Shown here one piece after another: positions 7,803 through 16,434 of a stretch of DNA of 58,586 nt. Source of the stretch: JBFHDX01 sp041584475 (GTDB lineage Bacteria; Pseudomonadota; Alphaproteobacteria; UBA8366; JADFVY01); assembly GCA_041584475.1 (NCBI GenBank), contig JBFHDX010000009.1, positions 1 through 58,586 on the forward strand, given 5' to 3'. The translations under genes and the position numbers were made by a program. The notes beneath the pieces are model-generated. The model was not told the origin of the DNA and did not search any database. It saw only the letters and a program-made list of their open reading frames with translations. Position 1 is the first letter of the stretch. Each line of letters opens with the position of its first letter.

Positions 7803-8171
7803 CTAACCGCTGTTCACCGCCCGCTCGATCTTGCCCAGCAACCGCGCGAAATCGACGGGCTTGGTATCGAAATCGTCACATCCCGCGGCGAGCGCCTTGT
7901 CGCGATCGGTGCTCATGGCGTGGGCGGTGAGCGCAATGACCGGAATATCTCCGGTTGCGGCGTCGGCCTTGAGCCGGCGCGTGGCCTCCCAGCCGTCGAT
8001 ACGCGGCAGGCTGAGGTCCATGATGATCAGGTCGGGCAGCTCGGCGCGCGCGACATCGATGCCCTCGGCGCCGTCCTGGGCGACGAGGACGTCGTATCCC
8101 TTGCGCGTGAGTCGCCGCGAGAGCATGTCCCGGTTCATCTCGTTGTCCTCGACCAGAAGTATTCTAGCCAA
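7803..8171 (-). CDS. Single-domain response regulator (CheY-like)
   Basis: This 122-residue protein is a bare receiver domain with no output domain. It has the acidic pair in LLVEDN, the phosphoacceptor D52 in IIMDLSLP, the switch threonine in VIALTAHAM and the lysine in TKPVD. I take a TTG start at 8171 because AAGGGGA precedes it at a good distance and the receiver fold begins immediately; an upstream in-frame start at 8228 would add 19 unrelated residues. It lies 17 bp after the hybrid kinase gene on the same strand and is its likely partner. It resembles receivers that follow hybrid kinases more than DivK, although a DivK-like role cannot be excluded. Confidence 0.88.
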   Translation of the reverse strand: MARILLVEDNEMNRDMLSRRLTRKGYDVLVAQDGAEGIDVARAELPDLIIMDLSLPRIDGWEATRRLKADAATGDIPVIALTAHAMSTDRDKALAAGCDDFDTKPVDFARLLGKIERAVNSG

Positions 8172-8188
8172 ATCCGTTCCCCTTCGCG

Positions 8189-10888
8189 TTACGCGCGCAT
8201 CGCGGGATGCGATTGCGCGAGGGTACAACTCAATACGCGCACGGCCTCGATCCAGCCACCTATGCTCTTGTCAATCACCGTATCGGCGATGCCGTCAAGT
8301 CCGTTGCCATCGATCTTGTACCGTTGCTCGGCCATGGCGATCACGGCCGGCGCCGGCATGTCACCGTCGGCGGACTTGATCGACTCCAGGAAATCGACCG
8401 TCTCCATTTCGGCGACCGGCAGATCGACGATCACCAGAGCGGGAAACGCGGATCGCATGATTTCGAGCGCCTCGGTGGCGTCGGTTGCCTCGGCCACGGT
8501 CCAGCCTGCATCCGACATTGCGCAGCCGAGAGACTGTCTCGACTCCGGATCGCTGTCGACGATAAGGACCGTCTGGTCGGTTGCCACCCGCAGCTCGCGC
8601 GTCAGGACCTCGAACAACTTGTCCCAGTCGACGGGTCGGACGATCCGATTGTCGCGCTCGGGCGAATCCGGTTCGCCGATCTCGTCGCCGCCGACGAGCG
8701 CGATTACCGGAATGCGTCGCGTTTCCGCCTCCGCCTCGACTTCGCGCAGAATCGAGTGGCCTTCGATGTCCGAAAGTTCCGAGTTCAGGATGATGGCAAA
8801 CGGACTCGTCTCGCGCGCCAGTCGCAGCCCTTCGACCCCGGAACTGGCGGCGATGACGCGGAATCCCCAGCGGCCGAGGTAACGCGTTGCCATCTCGAGA
8901 AAATCGAGGTCCTCATCGACGACCAGTACGACGCGACCGGAGTCGCGACCCTCGGGCCGGCGCATGGCCGATACGGGCGAGTCGTCGATTATGCTTGCGA
9001 CCCGCGCCCGTTCGTGGAGCCGCAGCGGCAGCATGACCTCGAACTTGGAGCCCTCGCCCTGCCGGCTGCTGGCGGCGATCTCACCGCCGAGCATCTGTGC
9101 CATGCGCCGACTGATCGCGAGACCCAGTCCGGTTCCGCCATATTCGCGAATCGTCGAGTTGTCGGCCTGCAGAAATTCCTGGAAGATCCGCTCCACCTGC
9201 TGTTCGCTCATGCCGATGCCGTTGTCCTCGACGGTGAAGGCCATCCAGTCCTCGCCGTCCCGGCGCAATGCCCGGACCGTCAGGGTGATGCGGCCGTCCT
9301 TCGTGAATTTCGCGGCGTTCGACAGCATGTTGAACAGGATCTGACGCAGCTTGAGCTGGTCCGAATGCATCGGCGGCAGGTCGGCGGGACAGTCGACCGT
9401 CAGCGTATTGCCGTTCTCGTCGACGAGGCGGCGCACGGTATTGACGATGTCCTGCACCAGCGCGTCGATGCTGAAATCGTCGACCAGCAGATCCATCTTG
9501 CCGGCCTCGATCTTCGAGAGGTCGAGGACATCGTTGATCAGGCCCAGCAGATGCTGGCCGGCGGCATGGATGCGACGAAGATCGTCGGCCATGGTGGTTG
9601 CCCCGATATCCTGCGTCTCCTCCAGCAGGATCTCGCTGTAGCCGATGATGGCGTTGAGCGGGGTGCGGAGTTCGTGGCTCATGTTTGCCAAGAACTGCGA
9701 TTTGGCGTGGTTCGCTCGTTCCGCTTCGAGCATGGCACCGATCAGCGCGTTCTGGGTGGCGACGAGGCGTGTGATGTCCCGGAAGACCCAGACGCTGCAC
9801 TCCCTCAGCCCGGCGGTTTCCGGCAGAGCCGCGGTCGACAGCAGAATCGGCAGCGCCCCGCCGCCGCGAATGCGCGCCGTGCCTTCACGTGGCCGGGATG
9901 CCCCGGTCTGCCCGGGTTCCGGGGGCGGGGCGTCGAGAAAATTCGTCACCGGCTGCCCGATGAGATGCTGTTCGTCGAAATCGAGCAGCCGGCAACAGGC
10001 CTGGTTGACGGTGCGAATCGTCTGGTCGGGCCCGACGACCACCAGCCCGTCGAGCATGCCGTTGAGGATATTGTCCAGATATCCCTTGCTGACCGTCGTC
10101 TGTTTCAGGTCGCGCGCCATCGACACGAAGGCGTCGACCAGGTCCCGGACCTCCCCGCTGCCCTTGATTTCTTCGGGGATCTCGTAATTGCCGCGCCCGA
10201 CCTGCCGTGCGAGCTGGCTCAGCGTCGCGATCGGGCGGCTGAGGCGGTCGCCGATGACGAACGCGAGCACGATGCCGAGCGCGCCGAACGCCACCGTGAT
10301 CGTCATCGAGACGATCAGCCCCTGCCGGAGGCCGGCGAATATACGCCTGTCCTCTTTGAGCCGGACGGCCGCGATCTCCTCCTTGATCGGTTTGAGCGAC
10401 AGGTTGACGACAACGTGTCCGATCCGCTTGTCGGCGAGATTGACCGGTGCGGTCGCCGTGACGCTGTCGAGACGCAGTTCGGTCAGTGGGACGCCACCGA
10501 AGAACAGACTGTCGCCTGCGGCGAGCTCTTCGTTCGTCAAACCAGGTATCTCGCCGGCACGATAGATAAGACCCTGCGTGTCGAAGACGGCGACGGCATT
10601 GATGTCGGGCAGATCGGCGAGGGCGCCTGTCACAGTGCGGATCGTGTCGACGTCGAGCAGGTAGATCGGGTTTACGAGACTCTCGGACAGCGTGATCGAC
10701 AGGTCGACTGCCCGGCGTTCATACTGCTGCAGCAGCGCCTCTTCCATCGACGCTGCGGTGGTGTCGCGCAGGTCGCTGGAAGCGAGACTGAACTCGATCA
10801 GCAGCGTGGCCGACAGGCTGACGACGATCGCCAGCGTCAGACCAAGCAAGACCAGCGCATATCGCGTCCTGTGTTCAACGCGTATCAA
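8189..10888 (-). CDS. Hybrid sensor histidine kinase with two C-terminal receiver domains
   Basis: This 899-residue membrane kinase has, in order: a membrane helix (about 10-35), a periplasmic segment (about 36-155), a second helix, HAMP, a PAS domain, HisKA with phosphorylated H405 in MSHELRTPLNAIIGY, an HATPase domain with GIGMSEQQVERIF, and two receiver-like domains. The first receiver is degenerate, with N702 in ILNSELSD where an aspartate should be; the second keeps D822 in VIVDLPVAE. The start is probably TTG at 10888, whose bases overlap the TGA stop of the upstream binding-protein gene (TTGA), implying coupled translation. The gene order suggests that the periplasmic protein feeds a signal to the kinase, comparable in layout to TorT-TorS, and that output goes to the single receiver downstream. 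Confidence 0.88.
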   Translation of the reverse strand: MIRVEHRTRYALVLLGLTLAIVVSLSATLLIEFSLASSDLRDTTAASMEEALLQQYERRAVDLSITLSESLVNPIYLLDVDTIRTVTGALADLPDINAVAVFDTQGLIYRAGEIPGLTNEELAAGDSLFFGGVPLTELRLDSVTATAPVNLADKRIGHVVVNLSLKPIKEEIAAVRLKEDRRIFAGLRQGLIVSMTITVAFGALGIVLAFVIGDRLSRPIATLSQLARQVGRGNYEIPEEIKGSGEVRDLVDAFVSMARDLKQTTVSKGYLDNILNGMLDGLVVVGPDQTIRTVNQACCRLLDFDEQHLIGQPVTNFLDAPPPEPGQTGASRPREGTARIRGGGALPILLSTAALPETAGLRECSVWVFRDITRLVATQNALIGAMLEAERANHAKSQFLANMSHELRTPLNAIIGYSEILLEETQDIGATTMADDLRRIHAAGQHLLGLINDVLDLSKIEAGKMDLLVDDFSIDALVQDIVNTVRRLVDENGNTLTVDCPADLPPMHSDQLKLRQILFNMLSNAAKFTKDGRITLTVRALRRDGEDWMAFTVEDNGIGMSEQQVERIFQEFLQADNSTIREYGGTGLGLAISRRMAQMLGGEIAASSRQGEGSKFEVMLPLRLHERARVASIIDDSPVSAMRRPEGRDSGRVVLVVDEDLDFLEMATRYLGRWGFRVIAASSGVEGLRLARETSPFAIILNSELSDIEGHSILREVEAEAETRRIPVIALVGGDEIGEPDSPERDNRIVRPVDWDKLFEVLTRELRVATDQTVLIVDSDPESRQSLGCAMSDAGWTVAEATDATEALEIMRSAFPALVIVDLPVAEMETVDFLESIKSADGDMPAPAVIAMAEQRYKIDGNGLDGIADTVIDKSIGGWIEAVRVLSCTLAQSHPAMRA

Positions 10889-11814
10889 TTTGCGAACCCG
10901 CGGGTCCGTCGCCAGATCTCTTGTGCCGCTTGCAGCGACGGCAGGGCGTCGCCATCCAGCCGATCGAATCGCGAGACAGCGAAGTAGGCTTTCAGCACCT
11001 TGCGCCCCTCCGCGTCCTCGTGCATTCGCTCGAGCACTTCGGTGAGCCGACGCCGGTGCGCGGCGTCGAGCGTGCTTCGGACGACGAGGATCGAACGGAT
11101 GATCGGGGGGGTCTCGTGGATGACCGTCAGCGCCTCGCGGAATCTGGGCGGGGCGGTCGCGGGATCGTTCCAGTCGAGGTTGCTGATCGCGCCGGCATCG
11201 GCCAGGCCCCGATTGACCCACGCGATGACGTTGATTTCACCGTCCGCGAAGCTGTAGCCGACGGCGTCCTCAGGGACCGGATCTCGCGGTCCGTCCAGTT
11301 CGTGCAACCTGAAGCCCGCCATCTCGATCGCGGCGCGCGGCAGCATGTATCCCGACGTCGATCCGTGATCCTCGAAAGCGAAACGACGGCCCCTCAGATC
11401 CTCGAGTCGTCGGACCGGGCCATCCTTGCGCGCCACGATGACCGAATGATATTGGGGCACGCCCTTCTTCCATTCGCGCAACAGCAGTGTTGCCAGCCCT
11501 TGCTCGGCGAGTTCGAAGGCAACGAAAGGCGTCTCCGAGATGATGTCGACCTGGCCGTCCCGTAGCAGCGCCCGCATCTTGTCGACCGAATCGACCATCA
11601 CGACCTCGACGCCGGAGATGCCGTCGCCGGCCAGCCTCGCGGCCAGGTACTTGGCCATAGCCCGGAGTCTGTCGAAGTGCTTGCGGGGTTCCGTCGTGAT
11701 CCGCCCGATGACGAGCGTGGTCCCGGCGTCGGCATGCACCGGCGGCGCCCAGATGATCGACGCCGGGGCGACCGCGACGAGCGCGACGAACAGCGCAACC
11801 GAAATTCGCAGCAT
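10885..11814 (-). CDS. PhnD-like periplasmic substrate-binding protein
   Basis: This 309-residue exported protein belongs to the phosphate/phosphite/phosphonate binding-protein family (PhnD, PBP-like). It has a signal peptide (hydrophobic core about 5-20, cleavage near VHA-DA). Typical motifs follow: RLRAMAKYLA, the VDIISETPFVAFEL segment, and the GRRFAFEDHGSTSGYMLP ligand loop. No phosphonate transporter genes are nearby; instead it is the first gene of a unit with a hybrid kinase and a receiver, so it is more likely a sensor component than a transport protein. That role is inference from context. The ATG at 11814 matches the start of the signal peptide. Confidence 0.8.
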   Translation of the reverse strand: MLRISVALFVALVAVAPASIIWAPPVHADAGTTLVIGRITTEPRKHFDRLRAMAKYLAARLAGDGISGVEVVMVDSVDKMRALLRDGQVDIISETPFVAFELAEQGLATLLLREWKKGVPQYHSVIVARKDGPVRRLEDLRGRRFAFEDHGSTSGYMLPRAAIEMAGFRLHELDGPRDPVPEDAVGYSFADGEINVIAWVNRGLADAGAISNLDWNDPATAPPRFREALTVIHETPPIIRSILVVRSTLDAAHRRRLTEVLERMHEDAEGRKVLKAYFAVSRFDRLDGDALPSLQAAQEIWRRTRGFAN

Positions 11815-12039
11815 GTCAGATCGTCTCACGAAAAACGGCACTGCCAAATAATGCGTCCCGCCGACGTAGTTTCCCGATATGAATGGGTGAATCAAGCACA
11901 GGACGGTTTATTTTCCGTGAATAGCGGCGCGCGCGCCGCGGCCGGTGCCGTCCGGGGCGTCGCCGCCGACCACCCTGACGCACGACTGCCAGTCCGACCC
12001 GAAGCGCAGACCGGGCAGGTCCCGGCGCACGGCGTCCGT

Positions 12040-12264
12040 TCACCGGTCGTCTCCGCCGCGTTCCTGCCGCGGTCCCGACGGCGCCGGATCGGTGGCAATG
12101 TCCGCCGGGACGAGCGTCACCACGGAAAGCACGAGCGACCGCTTGCCCGCGTTCTCGAAATTGACGGTGGCCCGGTCGCCGACGACCGACTGGACCTGTC
12201 CCAGGCCCCAGTCGGGCTGCTCGACCAGCCGAACAAGGTCGCCCGGAACGAAATCTTGGGTCAT
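12040..12264 (-). CDS. DUF3553 domain protein
   Basis: This small 74-residue protein consists mostly of the DUF3553 domain, recognisable by FVPGDLVRLVEQPDWGLGQVQ and the following VGDRATVNFENAG. The fold resembles the short beta-rich domain found near UvrD/CarD-type proteins. The function of stand-alone copies is unknown. The ATG at 12264 begins just before the domain; an upstream extension to 12378 is not supported by a ribosome site. It is divergent from chpT across about 110 bp, a neighbour pair I recall from other alphaproteobacteria. Confidence 0.75.
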   Translation of the reverse strand: MTQDFVPGDLVRLVEQPDWGLGQVQSVVGDRATVNFENAGKRSLVLSVVTLVPADIATDPAPSGPRQERGGDDR

Positions 12265-12377
12265 CGGCGCCGATCGGTTAGTGTTACGGCCGCCTGCCGC
12301 TCGTGGCTGCATGCCGCGCGTCCGCCGGCGATTCTGTGTGAACTCGAAACGGCGGATCAGCCGGGACGGTACAAGCA

Positions 12378-13016
12378 ATGGCGGATATTGTCGATATTCG
12401 TGTCGTTGGCCTGCTCTGCTCGCGCCTGTGCCACGAGCTGGTAAACCCGCTGGGTGCGGTCAACAACGGCATCGAACTGATCCTCGACGTCGGCGACGAC
12501 ATGCGCGACGAAGCGCTTGCTCTCATCGAGAGCAGCGCCCGGCGGGCCACCGACAGGCTGCAGTTCTACCGGATGGCGTACGGGGCGGCCGGGGCCACCG
12601 CACTTGGGGATCTGGCGATGGTCCGGGCGCTGATCGATGGCCTGCTGGCAGAGGGCCGCGTTTCGATCGAGTGGCCGCAGGGGGATCACAACCCCTCGCT
12701 GGCGGAAGGATGGGGCCGCATGCTGCTGAATCTCGTCGTCGCCGCATCCGAGACACTGCCGCGCGGTGGGACGCTCGTGGTGACGGTCGAGCAATCCGCC
12801 GCGGGCGGATGTCTGACGGTCGTCGCGCGCGGTGAACGGGCGACGATCGAGGAGTCGGTTCGACCCGTGTATTTCGAGGAACCACCGGTTGAATCGCTGA
12901 GCGCGAGAAACGTCCACGGGTATTTCACGTCGCGGCTGGCGGAAAGCCTCGGCGGCGGCCTCGACGTCTCCACTCCGAGCCCGGAAGAGGTGCGCTTCGA
13001 ACTGCGCCTCGGCTGA
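12378..13016 (+). CDS. chpT: Histidine phosphotransferase ChpT
   Basis: ChpT relays phosphate from the receiver of CckA to CtrA (and CpdR in Caulobacter). The 212-residue protein has the family hallmark CSRLCHELVNPLGAVNNG with the phosphorylated histidine H19. A degenerate ATPase-like C-terminal half without kinase motifs follows, the usual pseudo-histidine-kinase build of this family. Its likely donor (cckA, 24747) and acceptor (ctrA, 18697) are both in this window. The gene precedes cheA by 175 bp. The ATG at 12378 starts three residues before the first conserved helix region; the upstream ribosome site is weak. Confidence 0.92.
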   Translation: MADIVDIRVVGLLCSRLCHELVNPLGAVNNGIELILDVGDDMRDEALALIESSARRATDRLQFYRMAYGAAGATALGDLAMVRALIDGLLAEGRVSIEWPQGDHNPSLAEGWGRMLLNLVVAASETLPRGGTLVVTVEQSAAGGCLTVVARGERATIEESVRPVYFEEPPVESLSARNVHGYFTSRLAESLGGGLDVSTPSPEEVRFELRLG

Positions 13017-13079
13017 ATTCCCGAGTCCCCATAACACCCTGTAAACCCGCGCAAACCCGCACAAATCTGCGACTCTTCA

Positions 13080-13094
13080 TTTACTGCTTCTTAA
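13080..13094 (+). promoter_or_regulatory. Candidate CtrA box before cheA (TTTA-N7-TTAA)
   Basis: TTTA, seven bases (CTGCTTC), TTAA: one mismatch from the CtrA consensus, about 98 bp before the cheA ATG and 64 bp after chpT. It would put the che operon under CtrA control if bound. Confidence 0.45.
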
Positions 13095-13191
13095 ACATTG
13101 CGTGAAAAGCTGTCGCCCTACCGATGTGGCGGCGTGGGAGGCGGCTGGAAGGTTCGGACACCGGCCAGTCAGCAGAACGGGTGTGGGGCCA

Positions 13192-15894
13192 ATGGACGAT
13201 CTCCTGAACGAATTTCTGACCGAGACGGCCGAGAACATGGACGTTCTCGACGTCGAGCTAGTCAAGCTCGAACAGAATCCGAACGACCCCGAACTGCTGG
13301 GCAACATTTTCCGGCTCGTCCACACGGTCAAGGGAACCTGTGGTTTTCTAGGTCTGCCGCGACTCGAGGGCGTCGCCCACGCGGCTGAGGGCCTGTTCGC
13401 GCGGTTTCGCGATGGCGAATTGGAAGTCACGCCCAAGGCCGTTTCGCTGGTGCTGGAGTCGCTCGATCGCATCAAGGCCCTGTTGAAGGAACTCGAGGAG
13501 ACCGGTTCGGAGCCGGAAGGCGAAGACGGCGACCTGATCGCGCGTCTGGAGTCGTTCGCCGACGACGCCGTCATGGAAGCGATGATGGCGGACGGCGAGG
13601 TGACCGAGATCGCCCAGGACTCTCCAGAGCTGCAGGCCGCCTTCGACGCCGCACAATACAAGGGTCACGGCGAGGCCGCCGAGGATGCGCCGCCACCGGA
13701 CGAACTCACGGATCACACCGACCTCGAAGCCGAGCCTGCGCGCGGCGACGCCGGCCTGCCGTCGCCGGCCCCGCCGACCGCGGTTGCGAAGGGCGACGAC
13801 GAGCCGGCGGCCGGCGCCGCGGCGGGCGGGGTTGCAAGCCAGAGCATTCGCGTCAGCGTCGATTTGCTCGAGAGTCTGATGACCATGGTTTCCGAGCTGG
13901 TGCTGACGCGCAACCAGCTGTTGCAGATCCTTCGGGCCCGTGATGACAGCGAATTTTCCAGTCCGCTCCAGCGACTGAGCCACGTCACCACCGAGCTGCA
14001 GGAGAGCGTCATGAAGACGCGCATGCAGCCGATCGGAAACGCCTGGGCGAAGCTGCCGCGCATCGTGCGCGACGTGTCGATCGAGCTGGGCAAGAAGGTC
14101 AATCTCCAGATGGTGGGCGCCGAGACCGAGCTCGATCGCCAGGTCCTCGAGCTGATCCGCGATCCGCTGACGCACATGGTGCGCAATTCCTGCGATCACG
14201 GCATCGAGCTGCCCGCCGAGCGCCGCGCTGCCGGCAAGCCGGAGACCGGCACGATCACCCTGAACGCCTTCCACGAAGGCGGCCACATCATCATCGAGAT
14301 CAGCGACGACGGGAAGGGGCTGGCGGTCGACAAGATCAAGTCGAAGGCGCAGACGCTGGGGCTCGTGTCGGACGCCGAGCTCGAGGTCATGTCCGACCAG
14401 GCGATCCAGCAGTTCATCATGCGTGCCGGTTTCTCTACGGCGACGAACGTGACGTCGGTATCCGGCCGCGGCGTTGGCATGGATGTCGTCAAGACGAACA
14501 TCGAGAAGATCGGCGGCACCATCGAGCTGAAATCGATCCAGGGCCGCGGCACGACCTTCATCATCAAGATACCGCTGACGCTGGCCATCGTGTCGGCCCT
14601 CATCGTCGAAGCGGCGGGCGAGCGGTTCGCGGTGCCGCAGATCAGCGTCGTCGAGCTGGTCCGGACGGGGCGTGGCAGCGAGAGCAAGATCGAGGAGATC
14701 CATGGCACACCTGTGCTGCGGCTGCGCAACCGGCTGCTGCCGCTGACCTCGCTGCGTTCGCAATTGCAGCTCGGCGACGACGCCGGCAGCCCCGACGACC
14801 GGTTCGTGATCGTCACGCAGGTCGGCAACTTCTCGTTCGGAATGATCGTCGACAGGGTCTTCGACACCGAGGAAATCGTCGTCAAGCCGGTCTCATCGCT
14901 GCTGCGCGATATCACCTATTTCTCGGGCAACACGATCCTCGGCGACGGCAGCGTGATCATGATCCTCGATCCGAACGGGATCGCCACCAATATCGGCGAG
15001 ATCACGGTGGCCGAGACCGCCGCGGCCGAACTCGCGGCATCGCTCGACGCGGACGGCGAGGAACGCGTGCCGCTGCTGCTCTTCCATGCCGGCGACGAGA
15101 CCCCGATGGCGGTGCCGCTGGCGCTCGTCGCGCGTCTCGAGGAAATCGACCTCGACGAGGTGGAAATCTCCAACGGCCAGCTCGTCGTCCAGTATCGCGG
15201 CGGATTGATGCCGTTGCTGCCGTTGCGCGCGGATGGCGAGATCAGCAAGACCGGGCGCCAGCCCGCGATCGTGTTCGCCGATCGCGACCGCTCGATGGGG
15301 CTGCTCGTCGACGAGATCGTGGATATCGTGGAGGACCGCCTCGAGATCGAGCTCACGACGGAGCGGCCCGGCATGCTCGGCAGCGCCATTATCGATGGCG
15401 AGGCAACGGATATCGTCGATACGAGCTATTACCTGACGCAGGCGTATGGCGACTGGTTCGTGCCGCATGGCGAGGAGACGACGACGGTGGCGCAGAGCCG
15501 GCGCAAGCGCCGCGTGCTGCTGATCGACGACAGCGCGTTCTTCCGCAACCTGCTGTCACCCCTGCTCTCGGTCGCCGGCTACACGGTCAAGACGGTCGAG
15601 AGCGCGGACCGCGCGATGGAACTCTATGAGGAAGGCAAGGACTTCGACATCATTCTGAGCGACATCGAACTGCCGGGTATGGACGGCTTCGAATTCGCGC
15701 AGGCGGTGCGAGCCAGCGATCGCTGGGCCGAAGTGCCGCTCATTGCCCTGTCCGCGTACACGTCGATGGACCATTTGCAGCGCGGTCGCGACGTCGGCTT
15801 CGACGACTATGTCGGCAAGTTCGACCGCGATACCCTGCTTCGCACGCTGGAGGCGACCCTCCATCCCAGTGATCTGGAGATGGAGGAGGGGTAA
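13192..15894 (+). CDS. cheA: Hybrid chemotaxis kinase CheA with two CheW-like modules and a receiver
   Basis: This 900-residue kinase has an HPt domain with H44 in HTVKGTCGFLG, a linker rich in Pro/Ala/Glu (about 170-245), the dimerisation helices, an HATPase domain (HMVRNSCDHGIE, DDGKGL, GRGVGMDVV) and a CheW-like module (about 460-600). A second CheW-like module (about 625-750) follows, and then a C-terminal receiver domain with D824 in ILSDIELPGMDG. E. coli CheA is about 650 residues with one CheW-like domain and no receiver. No separate cheW gene and no chemoreceptor lie in the window; the second CheW-like module may serve as the missing coupling protein. The ATG at 13192 starts the HPt helix. 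cheY follows after 174 bp. Confidence 0.93.
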   Translation: MDDLLNEFLTETAENMDVLDVELVKLEQNPNDPELLGNIFRLVHTVKGTCGFLGLPRLEGVAHAAEGLFARFRDGELEVTPKAVSLVLESLDRIKALLKELEETGSEPEGEDGDLIARLESFADDAVMEAMMADGEVTEIAQDSPELQAAFDAAQYKGHGEAAEDAPPPDELTDHTDLEAEPARGDAGLPSPAPPTAVAKGDDEPAAGAAAGGVASQSIRVSVDLLESLMTMVSELVLTRNQLLQILRARDDSEFSSPLQRLSHVTTELQESVMKTRMQPIGNAWAKLPRIVRDVSIELGKKVNLQMVGAETELDRQVLELIRDPLTHMVRNSCDHGIELPAERRAAGKPETGTITLNAFHEGGHIIIEISDDGKGLAVDKIKSKAQTLGLVSDAELEVMSDQAIQQFIMRAGFSTATNVTSVSGRGVGMDVVKTNIEKIGGTIELKSIQGRGTTFIIKIPLTLAIVSALIVEAAGERFAVPQISVVELVRTGRGSESKIEEIHGTPVLRLRNRLLPLTSLRSQLQLGDDAGSPDDRFVIVTQVGNFSFGMIVDRVFDTEEIVVKPVSSLLRDITYFSGNTILGDGSVIMILDPNGIATNIGEITVAETAAAELAASLDADGEERVPLLLFHAGDETPMAVPLALVARLEEIDLDEVEISNGQLVVQYRGGLMPLLPLRADGEISKTGRQPAIVFADRDRSMGLLVDEIVDIVEDRLEIELTTERPGMLGSAIIDGEATDIVDTSYYLTQAYGDWFVPHGEETTTVAQSRRKRRVLLIDDSAFFRNLLSPLLSVAGYTVKTVESADRAMELYEEGKDFDIILSDIELPGMDGFEFAQAVRASDRWAEVPLIALSAYTSMDHLQRGRDVGFDDYVGKFDRDTLLRTLEATLHPSDLEMEEG

Positions 15895-16068
15895 GCCCGT
15901 ACCCCAGCGCGGCGGTGCCTTCGCGCCGACTGCCGTCAGGCGTCGGCGACCGATCGGCGCAACGGGCCGTGCCGGGCGAGAGCCGAGAGGAGAACGAATG
16001 TCTGGTCGGAATGGGTTCGGTTTTGGCATGGCGTGCAACCGGCGCCATAAAATTGAGCGGAGTTGATG

Positions 16069-16434
16069 ATGAAGTCCTGTCTCGTGGTCGACGATTCACG
16101 GGTGATCCGAATGGTCGCCCGCAAGATCCTTGAAGAACTGGAGTTCGATGTGGTTGAGGCCGAGGACGGCCAGGCCGCTATCGACCGCTGCCATCAGCAG
16201 ATGCCCGATGCGGTGCTCCTCGACTGGCATATGCCGGTCATGGACGGCATCGAGTTTCTCCACGCCTTGCGGCAACTGCCGGGCGGCGACAAGCCCGCCG
16301 TCGTGTTCTGCACGACGAAGAACGACCTTGATCACATACAGGAGGCGATCAAGGCGGGCGCCGACGAATACATCATGAAGCCGTTCGACAGCGAAATCAT
16401 CCAGAGCAAGTTTTCGCAGGTAGGCCTCATTTAA
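16069..16434 (+). CDS. cheY: Chemotaxis response regulator CheY
   Basis: This 121-residue single receiver domain has the acidic pair in VVDDSR, phosphoacceptor D52 in LLDWHMPVMDG, the switch residue in FCTTKN and the lysine in MKPFDSE. GGAG stands six bases before the ATG at 16069; in-frame ATG (16066) and TTG (16063) codons immediately upstream are alternative starts. Its stop codon overlaps the cheB start (TAATG), so it is co-translated with cheB and belongs to the cheA-cheY-cheB-cheR unit. It would be the direct phosphate acceptor of CheA, whether for a flagellar motor or another output. Confidence 0.92.
   Translation: MKSCLVVDDSRVIRMVARKILEELEFDVVEAEDGQAAIDRCHQQMPDAVLLDWHMPVMDGIEFLHALRQLPGGDKPAVVFCTTKNDLDHIQEAIKAGADEYIMKPFDSEIIQSKFSQVGLI

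Noticed and set aside
7803..8171. Calling the lone receiver DivK
   Set aside because: Its position directly after a hybrid kinase and its sequence fit a dedicated partner; no DivK-specific evidence was seen.
8207..10987. Long plus-strand frame opposite the hybrid kinase
   Set aside because: Antisense shadow of a gene with full kinase motifs; no recognisable domain in the shadow.
11815..12039. Possible small gene between the PhnD-like gene and the DUF3553 gene
   Set aside because: Frames here have no ribosome site or family pattern; I see only a promoter-sized gap.
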